A stretch of 64,000 nucleotides of DNA from Lachnospiraceae bacterium (GCA_017396555.1 JAFQLS010000052.1:1-64000); one strand, 5' to 3'; shown: positions 1 to 9,664, counted from the first letter of the stretch. Made by a program: numbers and translations. The notes: generated by a model from the letters alone, not told the origin.

Positions 1-1
1 C

Positions 2-790
2 AGTAAGGTGATAACAGCACAGAGGTTTAGAGATATTCTTAAGAATTGTGTTGTGAAGTCGGCAAATGGTGTTACATATATGCTTATAGGCATAGAGAAT
101 CAGACGGATATCCACTATGCAATGGTTATTAAGAATATGGTATACGATGCTCTTAACTATGCCACACAAGCAGACCAATGTGCAAAGCAGCATAGAAATG
201 ATAAAGATTTGGAAGGAGCAGAGTTTTTATCTGGATTTGCTAAGACGGATAAGCTTATGCCGGTTATAACGATTACGATATATTGGAATTCAGGTAAGTG
301 GGATGGTTCGAGAAGTCTTCATGAGATGCTAGACGTGAAAGATAAGAATATTCTTGAATTTGTGCCTAACTATTGGATAAATCTTATTGTGCCGAATGAT
401 ATAGAAGATTTTGATAAGTTCAATACAGAACTTGGTAAGGTGTTTGATTTTATTAGCTATTCGGAAGATAAGGATGAAATACGAAGAAGGTTTTATGAAT
501 CTGAAAGTAATGAAGAAGGTATGTTTAGTGCAGATGCAATAACATTACTTAATGAATGTGTTAAAGCTAATTTGAAAACAACGAAGAAAAAAGGAGGAAA
601 GACAGACGTGTGCAAAGGAATAAAGGATTTGGTTGAAGAGGAAAAGGATAAGAGTAGGATAGAGGGAGAAGAAATGTTAAGTTCATTAATGAATAAATTA
701 GTAGAAGATAATCGTATAAGTGAATTAAAGAAAATATCATCAGACAAAGAACTTAGAGAAAAGCTATATAAGGAATATGGAATAAAATAG
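2..790 (+). CDS. Rpn-family recombination-promoting nuclease/putative transposase, 5' end outside window
   Basis: Member of the Rpn/PD-(D/E)XK nuclease family that is highly copied in Lachnospiraceae; such proteins are DNA endonucleases linked to RecA-independent recombination, and their cellular role is unclear. Visible signs are the family blocks GIENQTDIHYAM, YDALNYATQAD, LSGFAKTDKLMPVITITIYW, WDGSRSLHEML and NLIVPNDIEDFDKF, then a charged C-terminal tail. The frame is open to the left edge, and a GTG at position 8 has no ribosome site before it and lies inside the conserved region. I therefore treat the gene as cut by the window, with the N-terminal part of the nuclease domain missing. 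A related but distinct gene lies near 38 kb. Confidence 0.75.
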   Translation, partial: SKVITAQRFRDILKNCVVKSANGVTYMLIGIENQTDIHYAMVIKNMVYDALNYATQADQCAKQHRNDKDLEGAEFLSGFAKTDKLMPVITITIYWNSGKWDGSRSLHEMLDVKDKNILEFVPNYWINLIVPNDIEDFDKFNTELGKVFDFISYSEDKDEIRRRFYESESNEEGMFSADAITLLNECVKANLKTTKKKGGKTDVCKGIKDLVEEEKDKSRIEGEEMLSSLMNKLVEDNRISELKKISSDKELREKLYKEYGIK

Positions 791-818
791 TATATAATAC
801 AAGAGATAGGAGAATTAT

Positions 819-1316
819 ATGAAAAACAAGGTTATTTTTGTATTGGTATTTATAGGTTTGATTTGTGCATTGAAATTTTTATCTCAAAGTAAAATTGATA
901 ACAAGGCTGTAGAAGAACATTTAAATTCAACATATGAAGATTATAAAGAAGATATGCAGGGATACACTGTGACATATGGAACAATTCTTAAAGAATATGA
1001 TGCTGATGACGGTATTGAAATAAGTTTTTACGGAGCGAGAGAATGGATTGTTGAAGTTGAGTTACAGGATGGTACAGTAGTTGAGGCATCGGTTCTTAGA
1101 GATGAAGGTGAGAAAGTCGGAGATGTTATTGATATAGCATATAAAAATGCAGATATTCAATATCTAAAGAAGTATATAAACGCAACTAGATTAAATTATA
1201 TAGAATGTTTTGCAGTAATTAAAACTATTAATATTCTTGAAAGTGTAGTTAAGGTAGCTATGTTTGGAATGGTAGGTTTTGCTATATTTATGTTTGCTAG
1301 GAAACTAAAAAAGTAA
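819..1316 (+). CDS. Small two-pass membrane protein of unknown function
   Basis: A 165-residue protein with an N-terminal hydrophobic segment (about residues 5-21) and a C-terminal one (about 137-160). Between them is a region rich in beta-forming residues (roughly 45-115), probably outside the membrane. The layout and the small middle domain recall DUF3592-type membrane proteins, but I cannot confirm the family. An AGGAGA ribosome site lies just before the ATG. It begins 28 bases after the Rpn-family gene and could be cotranscribed with it. No catalytic motif is seen. Confidence 0.6.
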   Translation: MKNKVIFVLVFIGLICALKFLSQSKIDNKAVEEHLNSTYEDYKEDMQGYTVTYGTILKEYDADDGIEISFYGAREWIVEVELQDGTVVEASVLRDEGEKVGDVIDIAYKNADIQYLKKYINATRLNYIECFAVIKTINILESVVKVAMFGMVGFAIFMFARKLKK

Positions 1317-1393
1317 TGCCAAAACCCACTAGACAAATTTGCCGAAGAAGTCTATAATCTAGGATATATGTAAAAGTTAGAGGAGATGAAGAT

Positions 1394-2785
1394 ATGGAAT
1401 TAGTATCTGTAAGAGAATTATATCGTGAAAAAGATAAATACATTGGTACAGATGTAACAATAGGAGGCTGGGTTAGAAGTCTTCGTGACTCAAAGACATT
1501 TGGTTTTATTGTGGTAAATGATGGAACATTTTTTGAACCACTTCAGGTTGTATATAGTGATAAGCTTGATAATTTTGCTGCTATTTCAAAGTTAAACGTA
1601 GGAGCAGCTATTATTGTAAAGGGTAAGCTTGTGGCAACTCCACAGGCAAAGCAGCCATTTGAAATTCAGGCAGAGGAAGTAGTTGTTGAAGGTGAGTCTA
1701 CACCGGATTATCCACTTCAGAAGAAGCGTCACAGCTTTGAATATTTGAGAACTATTTCACATTTAAGACCTAGAACAAATACATTCCAGGCAGTATTCAG
1801 AGTACGTTCTCTTATTGCATATGCTATACACAAGTTCTTCCAGGAGAGAGACTTTGTATATGTTCATACACCACTTATTACAGGAAGTGACTGTGAAGGT
1901 GCAGGAGAAATGTTCAGAGTTACAACTCTTGATATGGAGAACATTCCTAAGAATGAAGATGGAACTGTGGATTATAGCCAGGACTTCTTTAATAAAGAGA
2001 CTAGTTTAACAGTATCAGGCCAGTTAAATGGTGAGACTTATGCTATGGCATTTAAGAATATCTATACATTTGGACCTACATTCAGAGCAGAGAATTCTAA
2101 CACAACAAGACATGCAGCTGAGTTCTGGATGATCGAGCCTGAGATAGCATTTGCAGACCTTAAGGATGATATGATGCTTGCAGAAGCAATGTTAAAATAT
2201 ATCATTAATTATGTACTTGAAAATGCACCGGAAGAAATGGCATTTTTCAACAACTTTGTGGACAAGGGTCTTATCGAGAGATTACAGGGTGTAGTTAACT
2301 CTGACTTTGGTCATGTAACATACACAGAAGCAATCGAAATCTTAGAGAAGAATAACGATAATTTTGAATATAAGGTTAGCTGGGGCTGTGATTTACAGAC
2401 AGAGCATGAAAGATATCTTACAGAGGAGGTATTTAAGCGTCCTGTATTCGTTACTGATTATCCAAAGGATATCAAGGCGTTCTATATGAAGATGAACGAG
2501 GATAACAAGACTGTTGCAGCTATGGACTGTCTCGTACCTGGTATCGGTGAAATCATCGGCGGTAGCCAGAGAGAGGATGATTATGACAAGCTTGTTAACA
2601 GAATGGGCGAGTTAGGACTTAAGGCAGAGGATTATGACTTCTACCTTGATTTAAGAAAATATGGTACTGCAAGACATGCAGGATTTGGTCTTGGATTTGA
2701 AAGATGTGTAATGTATCTTACAGGTATGTCTAACATCAGAGATGTAATACCATTCCCAAGAACAGTTAATAATTGCGAACTTTAA
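1394..2785 (+). CDS. asnS: Asparagine--tRNA ligase
   Basis: Class II aminoacyl-tRNA synthetase that charges tRNA-Asn with asparagine in the cytoplasm. The N-terminal OB-fold anticodon-binding domain (residues about 15-110) contains [15 protein letters not shown]. The catalytic core shows [13 protein letters not shown], the motif 2 region [20 protein letters not shown] and the motif 3 region [15 protein letters not shown] near the C terminus. At 463 residues it has the family's normal length and ends with the usual DVIPFPRT block. An AGGAGATGAAG ribosome site precedes the ATG. It is probably a single-gene unit, closed by the hairpin at 2795. Confidence 0.97.
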   Translation: MELVSVRELYREKDKYIGTDVTIGGWVRSLRDSKTFGFIVVNDGTFFEPLQVVYSDKLDNFAAISKLNVGAAIIVKGKLVATPQAKQPFEIQAEEVVVEGESTPDYPLQKKRHSFEYLRTISHLRPRTNTFQAVFRVRSLIAYAIHKFFQERDFVYVHTPLITGSDCEGAGEMFRVTTLDMENIPKNEDGTVDYSQDFFNKETSLTVSGQLNGETYAMAFKNIYTFGPTFRAENSNTTRHAAEFWMIEPEIAFADLKDDMMLAEAMLKYIINYVLENAPEEMAFFNNFVDKGLIERLQGVVNSDFGHVTYTEAIEILEKNNDNFEYKVSWGCDLQTEHERYLTEEVFKRPVFVTDYPKDIKAFYMKMNEDNKTVAAMDCLVPGIGEIIGGSQREDDYDKLVNRMGELGLKAEDYDFYLDLRKYGTARHAGFGLGFERCVMYLTGMSNIRDVIPFPRTVNNCEL

Positions 2786-2794
2786 AATTCGAAT

Positions 2795-2830
2795 ATGGCA
2801 ACCGGTCTTAGACTTGGTTGCCATTATTTA
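2795..2830 (+). terminator. Rho-independent terminator after asnS
   Basis: Perfect 9-bp stem ATGGCAACC (2795-2803) / GGTTGCCAT (2816-2824) with a 12-base loop, followed by an AT-rich TATTTA tail. The T tract is weak. The ATG in the left arm is in frame with the next gene but is not its start. Confidence 0.6.
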
Positions 2831-2848
2831 ATAGAAAATAGGAGTACT

Positions 2849-4969
2849 ATGAAGAAAATAATTAAAAAAATATTTTTATATTTCTTTCTCATAATATTGC
2901 TAGCAACACTTGTGGCTGTGATATGGCTTGGAAGTATTTTGTTCAAATATCAGGATGAAGCATCAAGACGAGTGTCAGATAGCGGCGAAGAGGCTTTTAA
3001 GGCGAGTCAGACAAGTCTAATATATGATTGTGAAGGTGAGCTTATTACAAGTCTTGTCGGAGAAAAGGATGTTTATTATTTAGAATTTGAAGAGATTCCT
3101 TATATGGTAAAGAGAGCTTTAATTACTACTGAGGATAGAAAGTTTTACGAGCATACAGGACTTGACTATTTTGCCATTGCAAGAGCAATGCTTGAGCTTG
3201 TTAAGAATGACGGTGTGATAACTCAGGGTGGAAGTACCATTACACAGCAGTTATCAAGAAATATCTATCTTAGTCATGAGGTTTCTTATGAGAGAAAACT
3301 AAAAGAAATGCTTATAGCCAGAGAGCTTGAGAAGAGATATGATAAAAATAAAATACTGGAATTTTATATAAATAACATTTATTTTGCAAATGGTTTTTAT
3401 GGGATTCAGGCTGCTTCAAAAGGATATTTTAGTAAAACGATTGAACAATTGTCGTTATCCGAAATGATATTTTTGTGTGCGATTCCTAACAATCCAAGTA
3501 AGTATGACCCATATCTGTATATGAGTGATACTCTTGACAGGCGAGACAGGATACTTAAGCAGATGTATGAGCAGGGAGATATTGATTTGCAGATGTATAA
3601 ACAGGCGGTCGATGAAAAAATTTTCTTAAAACCTGCTATACATACTACAAACAATTATATTGAAACATATGTAAGGCATAGTGCAACTTTGGCATTAATG
3701 CAGAAGGATGGTTTTAAGTTCAGATATTCATTTGAGGATAATGAAGATAGAGAAGAATATTATGAGAAATACTATGCAAGCTATGATGTATGGTCTAGTA
3801 AGTTATATACCGGAGGATATAGGATATATACATCTATTGATATGAAGAAGCAGGCAAAACTTCAGGAAATAGTTGATAATACATTATCATTTTATACGTC
3901 TAAGAATGAAGAGGGTGTATATGATTTTCAAGGTGCTGTAACGTGTGTAGATAATACAACCGGAAGAGTTGTTGCGATAGTTGGTGGACGAAGTGAAGAA
4001 AATTCGGGATACACAATTAATCGTGCATATCAGTCTCATAGGCAACCGGGCAGTACTATAAAACCATTAATAGTATATACACCGGCACTTGAAAATGGTT
4101 ATGAACCTGATTCTATTTTAAAGGACGAACCGATTAAGGACGGACCGGTTAATTCTCCAAATGTATATGCCGGAGATATTACCTTAAGGTATGCGGTAGA
4201 GACATCTAAAAATACTACGGCATGGGCGTTGTTTCAGGAACTTACACCTAAAAAAGGACTTAAATATTTGCAAAGAATGAATTTTACAAAGATTTACAAG
4301 GAAGATTTTGTGCCAGCAGCTTCAATTGGAGGAATGACTTATGGTGTGTCAACGGTTGAAATGGCAGAAGCATATTCAACTATTGCAAATGATGGGATGT
4401 TTAGAAAATCAACTTGTATTGTTAGAATTACGGATGCTGACGGTAATAAGATTATATCAGGAAATGCAAAAGAAAAAAGTATCTATGCTACAGAGGCCTC
4501 GCGTATGATGACGGATATACTTAAGGGAGTTCTTATTAGAGGTACAGGACGAAATTATAATATTGCAAATGCCATATGTGCGGCAAAGACTGGTACTACA
4601 AATGAAAACAAGGATGTTTGGTTTGTAGGTTATAGTACATATTATACGACGGCTGTATGGTGCGGTTATGATACACCGAAGGAAATAAATGATGGATATG
4701 GAACGACTTGTTCGGGCACTATTTGGTCAGAGTTTATGACATATTTACATGATGGATTAGAAACTAGAGATTTTCTTTCATATGCACAGTATGAAGAGGA
4801 GGAAAGCAGTTCGGATGAGAATGTATCGGAAGAATTGACGGACGAATATGCGGAGACAGATGATAGTACGTCTGAACAAACAGAAAATGAAACTACAACA
4901 TTAGATGATGAAGAGGAGGTTACAGCTCCGGGAGACAGTGAATTATACACTGAGTACTGGGGTAGATAA
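2849..4969 (+). CDS. Class A penicillin-binding protein (transglycosylase/transpeptidase)
   Basis: Bifunctional PBP1a-type enzyme that polymerises and cross-links peptidoglycan outside the membrane. It has an N-terminal membrane anchor (about residues 8-32), a GT51 glycosyltransferase domain (EDRKFYEHTGLDYFAIARAM, GGSTITQQLSRNIYLS, then FYINNIYFANGFYGIQAA) and a transpeptidase domain with the SxxK box STIK (Ser about 402), SKN in VETSKNTTAW and KTGT near residue 580. The C-terminal 55 residues are a Glu/Ser/Thr-rich acidic tail, probably disordered. The ATG at 2849 is chosen because it starts just before the membrane anchor and follows GGAG; an in-frame ATG at 2795 sits in the terminator hairpin. 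The GH25 gene starts 3 bases after the stop, so the two are cotranscribed. Confidence 0.93.
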   Translation: MKKIIKKIFLYFFLIILLATLVAVIWLGSILFKYQDEASRRVSDSGEEAFKASQTSLIYDCEGELITSLVGEKDVYYLEFEEIPYMVKRALITTEDRKFYEHTGLDYFAIARAMLELVKNDGVITQGGSTITQQLSRNIYLSHEVSYERKLKEMLIARELEKRYDKNKILEFYINNIYFANGFYGIQAASKGYFSKTIEQLSLSEMIFLCAIPNNPSKYDPYLYMSDTLDRRDRILKQMYEQGDIDLQMYKQAVDEKIFLKPAIHTTNNYIETYVRHSATLALMQKDGFKFRYSFEDNEDREEYYEKYYASYDVWSSKLYTGGYRIYTSIDMKKQAKLQEIVDNTLSFYTSKNEEGVYDFQGAVTCVDNTTGRVVAIVGGRSEENSGYTINRAYQSHRQPGSTIKPLIVYTPALENGYEPDSILKDEPIKDGPVNSPNVYAGDITLRYAVETSKNTTAWALFQELTPKKGLKYLQRMNFTKIYKEDFVPAASIGGMTYGVSTVEMAEAYSTIANDGMFRKSTCIVRITDADGNKIISGNAKEKSIYATEASRMMTDILKGVLIRGTGRNYNIANAICAAKTGTTNENKDVWFVGYSTYYTTAVWCGYDTPKEINDGYGTTCSGTIWSEFMTYLHDGLETRDFLSYAQYEEEESSSDENVSEELTDEYAETDDSTSEQTENETTTLDDEEEVTAPGDSELYTEYWGR

Positions 4970-4971
4970 GT

Positions 4972-5982
4972 ATGAAAAATAAGATTTTGACTATTACAGC
5001 TATGGTTGTAATGATAGCGATGATGATATGTAACGTTGGTATGTTTTTGACAGTGATAAGAATTGCTGATAAAGATATGGATTCAAAGCCTGTGGCAAAT
5101 CAAGAAGAAAGTACGGAAGAATCAACAGAAGAAAAGGTTACAATTTCGGAAAATGATAATACAGTGATTTCAAGAGAGGAAGTGCTATCCTATTTTGACG
5201 AAGACGGAGAAGGAACACTTGGACTTTTGAGAGATAATTTTCCTGAATATATAGTATATAAAGAAGGTAACGCGTATAAATTCGCTAAGGTTAATACCTC
5301 TCTTGCTAAGAATGACTGGGAGCCTGCTAATCTTAAGAAGGATAAAAATGGTGAAATGAGCTATAAGAAAAATGGCAAGGTTATTTCTAAAAAAGGTATT
5401 GATGTATCTAAGTATCAGGGAGATATTGACTGGGAAAAGGTAAAAGGCGATGGCGTAGAATATGCAATAATAAGAATTGCTTATAGAGGCTATGGCTCAG
5501 GGGAAATAGTGACAGACGAAAAAGCTATTGAGAATATAAAAAATGCAACCAAGGCAGGAGTAAAAGTTGGTGTATATTTCTTTTCTCAAGCTATAAATGA
5601 AAAAGAAGCAAGAGAAGAGGTGCAATACTTAATTGAACTTATAAAGGATTGTAAAATTGAGTATCCGATAGTTTTCGATATGGAAGAAATTAGTGGCGAT
5701 ACGGCAAGAATTGATAAGCTCACAAAAGAAGAAAAAACTGACATAGCAATAGCTTTTTGTGAGGAGATTAAAAAAGAAGGATATAATCCAATGATATATG
5801 CAAATATAAAATGGTTTGCAGGATATTATGAAATGGAGCGCATAGAGAAATATGATAAATGGTTTGCTTATTACGATGATAGTTTGTATTTTCCATATAA
5901 GATTAAGATGTGGCAGTATACCGATAGTGGTAAGGTTGACGGTATAGCCGGAAATGTTGATTTGAATATTTATGTAGAATAG
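4972..5982 (+). CDS. Membrane-anchored GH25 lysozyme-type muramidase
   Basis: Glycoside hydrolase family 25 enzyme expected to cut the MurNAc-GlcNAc bond of peptidoglycan. Residues about 5-28 form a signal/anchor segment, followed by an acidic linker. The catalytic domain starts near residue 140 with GIDVSKYQGDIDW and continues with VGVYFFSQAINEKEA and YPIVFDMEE, which holds the expected Asp/Glu catalytic pair; MWQYTDSGKVDGI is the usual C-terminal GH25 block. Its position directly behind a class A PBP suggests it trims or remodels the glycan made by that enzyme. It is not a phage lysin by context: no holin or phage genes lie nearby. Confidence 0.9.
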   Translation: MKNKILTITAMVVMIAMMICNVGMFLTVIRIADKDMDSKPVANQEESTEESTEEKVTISENDNTVISREEVLSYFDEDGEGTLGLLRDNFPEYIVYKEGNAYKFAKVNTSLAKNDWEPANLKKDKNGEMSYKKNGKVISKKGIDVSKYQGDIDWEKVKGDGVEYAIIRIAYRGYGSGEIVTDEKAIENIKNATKAGVKVGVYFFSQAINEKEAREEVQYLIELIKDCKIEYPIVFDMEEISGDTARIDKLTKEEKTDIAIAFCEEIKKEGYNPMIYANIKWFAGYYEMERIEKYDKWFAYYDDSLYFPYKIKMWQYTDSGKVDGIAGNVDLNIYVE

Positions 5983-6034
5983 CAAAATTGTTGTAAATTG
6001 TAGTTTGAAAATTGGAGATAATTAAATAACAAAA

Positions 6035-6070
6035 GAGGCTATGATCATCAAACGTCATAGCCTCGATTTT
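6035..6070. terminator. Bidirectional terminator between the GH25 gene and prs
   Basis: Perfect 10-bp stem GAGGCTATGA (6035-6044) / TCATAGCCTC (6055-6064) with a T-rich tail on the right for the plus strand (GATTTTGTATT) and an A-rich run on the left that serves as a T tract for the minus strand. It sits between converging genes. Confidence 0.85.
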
Positions 6071-6078
6071 GTATTATA

Positions 6079-7260
6079 TTAAAGTTCTTTTCCGTTCTTA
6101 TAATCTTCAATACATTCCTGGATTCTGTTAACAGGATCAAGAAGCTCGCTGATAGAAGCATCATGGTTAAGAGTATCAATAATCAATGCAATGTATTTAC
6201 TCATATCACAGTTAATGTAATATGGCTTTTCAAGAAGCTCAGGTGTCTGATATGTAAGGTTAGTTGTAAGAACTTTATCGATGATACCTTTTTCGTAAGC
6301 ATCATCAAATTTTTCAAGACCATTTGTAAATAAGCCAAATGTAGCAGCAACAAATACTCTTCTTGCTTTTCTTCTCTTAAGCTCTGCAGCAACATCTAAC
6401 ATACTTTCACCTGATGAAATCATATCATCAATGATAAATACATCTTTACCTTCTACAGAAGCACCTAAGAATTCGTGTGCAACAATAGGGTTTTTGCCGT
6501 TTACAACCTTGCTGTAATCACGACGTTTGTAGAACATACCCATATCAACACCAAGAACGTTTGCTAAATATATAGCACGTCCCATACCACCTTCGTCAGG
6601 GCTTATCATCATTAAATGTTCAGAATCAAGCTCGAGATCCTTAACATTTCTGAGAAGTCCTTTAATAAACTGGTATGCAGGCTGAACTGTTTCGAATCCT
6701 TTAAGAGGAATAGCATTTTGTACACGTGGGTCGTGAGCATCAAAAGTGATAATGTTGTCAACGCCCATAGAAACCAATTCCTGAAGTGCGAGTGCACAGT
6801 CAAGTGATTCACGAGATGTACGCTTATGCTGTCTGCTCTCGTATAAGAAAGGCATAATGACTGTGATTCTTCTAGCCTTACCACCTGCGGCGGCAATGAT
6901 TCTCTTAAGATCCTGATAATGATCGTCAGGAGACATATGATTCTCATGTCCGCATACTGTATATTTAATATTATAATTTGTAACGTCTACCATAAGGTAA
7001 AGGTCTTTACCTCTTACTGACTCGCAAATTGTACCTTTTGCTTCACCGGAACCAAATCTTGGAACCTTTGTTTTTAATAAGAATGAATCCTTCTGATAAC
7101 CAGGATATTCATGCTCCTGCTCAGGTGAGATATGATGATTCTTACGTGACTGTACTATGTAGCTATCGACCTTTCCACCTAAAGTCTTACAACTTTCAAG
7201 ACTTACAATTCCTAATGGGCCAACTGGTAAATTCTGCAATGTTTGAAATTCGTTACTCAT
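6079..7260 (-). CDS. prs: Ribose-phosphate pyrophosphokinase (PRPP synthase), long form
   Basis: Makes 5-phosphoribosyl-1-pyrophosphate from ribose 5-phosphate and ATP, the precursor for nucleotides, His and Trp. The PRPP-binding loop is VFIIDDMISSGES near residue 265; MPFLYESRQHKR, FDAHDPRVQN and YKRRDYSK match the ATP-binding and flexible-loop regions. The protein is about 393 residues, longer than the common 310-320, with extra N-terminal sequence; I take this as the long form found in some Clostridia. The ATG at 7260 is chosen because a GGAGG lies 6-10 bases upstream; an in-frame ATG at 7275 lies upstream of that ribosome site. A consensus promoter lies directly upstream. Confidence 0.88.
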   Translation of the reverse strand: MSNEFQTLQNLPVGPLGIVSLESCKTLGGKVDSYIVQSRKNHHISPEQEHEYPGYQKDSFLLKTKVPRFGSGEAKGTICESVRGKDLYLMVDVTNYNIKYTVCGHENHMSPDDHYQDLKRIIAAAGGKARRITVIMPFLYESRQHKRTSRESLDCALALQELVSMGVDNIITFDAHDPRVQNAIPLKGFETVQPAYQFIKGLLRNVKDLELDSEHLMMISPDEGGMGRAIYLANVLGVDMGMFYKRRDYSKVVNGKNPIVAHEFLGASVEGKDVFIIDDMISSGESMLDVAAELKRRKARRVFVAATFGLFTNGLEKFDDAYEKGIIDKVLTTNLTYQTPELLEKPYYINCDMSKYIALIIDTLNHDASISELLDPVNRIQECIEDYKNGKEL

Positions 7261-7294
7261 TATAAAATCCTCCATTTAGTGTGTTTGCAATTAA

Positions 7295-7323
7295 TTTATA
7301 TCATTACTATAAAATATAGTCAA
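7295..7323 (-). promoter_or_regulatory. Sigma-A type promoter of prs
   Basis: On the minus strand: TTGACT, a 17-base spacer, then TATAAA. It lies in the 50-base gap after the helicase-loader gene and gives prs its own transcript. Confidence 0.75.
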
Positions 7324-7325
7324 GT

Positions 7326-8291
7326 CTAATTACGCTTTAAAAAGCGAATATCTTCTCCAAAAATCTTTAAAGTTTTATAATTACCAATAATTCTTGAAAA
7401 CAATCTCTCATTATATTGGTTCTGTAAATCCTCTAAGGATAGATTTGAAGAAATAATTGTTGAATGTTTCCTTAGCAATCTTTCGTTAAGACAGTTAAAG
7501 AGTGCTGAAATTGTAAAGGAATTATTAAGTTCAGTTCCTAAATCATCAATAATTAATAAATCGCAGTTCAATATATCATCAGTAAAGGAACTATTATTAT
7601 CTCTTGAAAATGATTCTTCAGCAAGTAAATCAAATAACTGTATAGCTGAAAGGTATATAACAGAATGATACCTGTCTAAAAGCTCTTTAGCAATGCAGTT
7701 TGTTAAGAATGTTTTACCAACTCCTGTTGAACCATATAAAAACAAATTAGGATTACGAGAATCAAAATTCTCGATAAATGACCTGCAATCAATAACTACC
7801 TTTTTTATATTTGTTAAAGCGGAAATGTTAGTAGCTTTATCTATGTATGACGGAGAATAATATTCATAAGAAAAAGTATCAAAATTCTCGCGACTGATAG
7901 CATTTTTAATATTTGATTGTGAGTATAGCAGTTCAAGCTCTTTTTGTCTGAAACAGTGACATTTTTTGCCTGTGTCAAGATAACCGGTATCCTTACAGTC
8001 AGGACAGTAATAAGGTATATTCTTATAGCCGGCCTGGTTAAGAATATCCGCCTTTTCATCTCTGAGAGCCTGTAGTTTTTCACGGTATTCACAAATCACA
8101 TCTTTATTATCTAAAACAGTGGCTTTGGCAATGGCAATAGAAACAGAAGAAATTTCCTGATTAATCACTTCAATTCTTGGAAATTTGGAACTTATACTTT
8201 GCATAAGTAAATCCTTTTTACGTCTGTGTTCAGTTTGCATGCGCTCATAGTCACGCATAATTTCATCATATTGATATTTGCTAAGTGACAT
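7326..8291 (-). CDS. DnaC/DnaI-type helicase loader ATPase
   Basis: AAA+ protein expected to load the replicative helicase DnaB. The 321 residues show a coiled N-terminal region, a Cys4 zinc finger (YYCPDCKDTGYLD followed by CHCF, about residues 93-112) and an ATPase domain with Walker A FLYGSTGVGKTFL (near residue 185) and Walker B LLIIDDLGTE (near 245). IstB, the transposon helper, has the same ATPase fold, but no IS21-type transposase is present, and the partner directly upstream is a DnaD-domain protein. That pairing is the standard Firmicutes primosome arrangement, so replication is the more likely role. The start lies 2 bases after the dnaD stop. Confidence 0.85.
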   Translation of the reverse strand: MSLSKYQYDEIMRDYERMQTEHRRKKDLLMQSISSKFPRIEVINQEISSVSIAIAKATVLDNKDVICEYREKLQALRDEKADILNQAGYKNIPYYCPDCKDTGYLDTGKKCHCFRQKELELLYSQSNIKNAISRENFDTFSYEYYSPSYIDKATNISALTNIKKVVIDCRSFIENFDSRNPNLFLYGSTGVGKTFLTNCIAKELLDRYHSVIYLSAIQLFDLLAEESFSRDNNSSFTDDILNCDLLIIDDLGTELNNSFTISALFNCLNERLLRKHSTIISSNLSLEDLQNQYNERLFSRIIGNYKTLKIFGEDIRFLKRN

Positions 8292-8293
8292 GA

Positions 8294-9415
8294 TTAATAA
8301 CCTCCACCTGTATTAGCTAAAAGTTCTTTTTCTAATTTATCAAAATCATAGGTGCGCTGTGTAAAATTAGCTACATTTTTCTTGGCAGGAGCCTTAGCTA
8401 CCTGCTCGGTAGGAATAAAGTTCTTGGTCTGTATATGTTCTGTATCCAACATTTTTATATCCGATAATGCTTTGATTCCGAGATTATTCCATTTGGTTAA
8501 TATTGAATCTGCATATTTAAAGCTTGGCTGATGGGTTGCATTTATTGTACGGTTACACGCATCCAAAATTATGTCTATATCAAATTCGTATTCGTCGGTC
8601 CATTTTGCTATGTAATCTTTTTCGACTTTGCCGAGCGAACGACCTTTTATTCCAAATGCCTTTATTATAGAAGTATATTTTTTTGAATACATTTCTGATG
8701 ATGATTTTGCAAGCTCTACGGTTGTAATATCATTATTTGCCCATTCCAAAGCGACCTTTTCAATATAGCGAATACTGGTATGGTTGTTTGATACACAGTA
8801 CTCAATAAGATAGTCAATAAGTTCAAACGGAAAATTTAATCCGTCATATATATATAATAGAGTGTTAATATCGTTTCTTGTTAAGGTTCTGCCTAAAAAT
8901 GTTTCTGCAATTTTCATAAGCATCTGAATTTCTTCGTTTTTGTCAAACGCAGCAAGCTCATTTGCTGTATAGGTGTGCTTTTTTGGCAACTCAGATTCAG
9001 AGGAACTCTTGGTTGTTTCATCCGAATTAATATTAGCTGTTTTTTCTAATTCAAAATCAGATAATATAGTGTTTTGTGTAAACGGATTAGAAGGAGCTGC
9101 TTTTTTAGCTGGCTGTGCCTTATATTCGTTAATGCATATTCCGGAAATATTTTTTTCGGATGAATATGTAAGTGATATTAGGCCAAACTGCTCCCAATAC
9201 ATTAATGCTCTTACTACATCATTTTCGGTATATTTAAAGGTATCAGCAATCTTACATATGGATAAGCTGCAATTATTTGCAGAGCTACATCTCAAAAGAT
9301 ACAGAAAAATTTTAACAAACTCTCCGTTGGCGTTAGGCATATATTTATCTATAAAAATATTCGATACTGATGTAGTACCGGAAGTATTATTGTTGGTTAA
9401 AGAAATGTTCCCCAT
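8294..9415 (-). CDS. DnaD-domain primosome protein
   Basis: A 373-residue protein with an N-terminal winged-helix region (NGEFVKIFLYLLRC, then ICKIADTFKYTENDVVRALMYWEQFGLI, about residues 30-85), a linker rich in Ser, Glu and Lys, and two DnaD-like helical domains (ADTL-type block GRTLTRNDINTLLYIYDGL near 175-190 and DYIAKWTDEYEFDIDIILDA near 265-285). DnaD proteins remodel DNA at origins and stalled forks and recruit the helicase loader. It is cotranscribed with the DnaC-type gene downstream, two bases apart. The upstream region carries DnaA-box-like sites, so initiator control of this pair is possible but unproven. Confidence 0.85.
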   Translation of the reverse strand: MGNISLTNNNTSGTTSVSNIFIDKYMPNANGEFVKIFLYLLRCSSANNCSLSICKIADTFKYTENDVVRALMYWEQFGLISLTYSSEKNISGICINEYKAQPAKKAAPSNPFTQNTILSDFELEKTANINSDETTKSSSESELPKKHTYTANELAAFDKNEEIQMLMKIAETFLGRTLTRNDINTLLYIYDGLNFPFELIDYLIEYCVSNNHTSIRYIEKVALEWANNDITTVELAKSSSEMYSKKYTSIIKAFGIKGRSLGKVEKDYIAKWTDEYEFDIDIILDACNRTINATHQPSFKYADSILTKWNNLGIKALSDIKMLDTEHIQTKNFIPTEQVAKAPAKKNVANFTQRTYDFDKLEKELLANTGGGY

Positions 9416-9452
9416 ATGTTTATCGTACCTTTCAAAATTTTAGAGTAAGCAC

Positions 9453-9481
9453 ATTATAACACACAAGTTTTTAAATTTGAA
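9453..9481 (-). promoter_or_regulatory. Promoter of the dnaD-dnaC operon
   Basis: On the minus strand: TTCAAA, a 17-base spacer, then TATAAT preceded by TGT (extended -10). It lies about 40 bases before the dnaD start and just downstream of the DnaA-box-like cluster. Confidence 0.6.
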
Positions 9482-9528
9482 TAGATATTTTTTTGCAAAG
9501 CCTTGAAAATAAAGGGTTTTGAGCACTT

Positions 9529-9664
9529 GTGGAAATTGTGGGAAATGTGGAATAAGTGATAAATATAACTTAAAGGCTACGAGAAATATATGGCTAAATA
9601 AAAAACAATATCCACATTAATCTTAAGTAAAAAATTTAAGAAAAATTGTGGATATTGTGGATAA
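9529..9664. promoter_or_regulatory. Cluster of DnaA-box-like TGTGGANNN sites
   Basis: Six sites share the core TGTGGA or its complement. TGTGGATAA at 9656-9664 is a perfect DnaA box (TTATCCACA on the other strand), TGTGGATAT at 9647-9655 abuts it, and ATATCCACA at 9608-9616 faces it. Looser copies stand head to tail: TGTGGAAAT at 9529 and 9538, TGTGGAATA at 9546. CAATATCCACA (9606-9616) and TGTGGATATTG (9647-9657) form an 11-bp inverted repeat around an AT-rich 30-base centre. The cluster fills most of the gap between murC and dnaD. Confidence 0.55.

Noticed and set aside
1317-1393. T-box or other riboswitch before asnS
   Set aside because: The gap is only 77 bases and lacks the TGGNACCGCG T-box pattern; no structured leader is seen.
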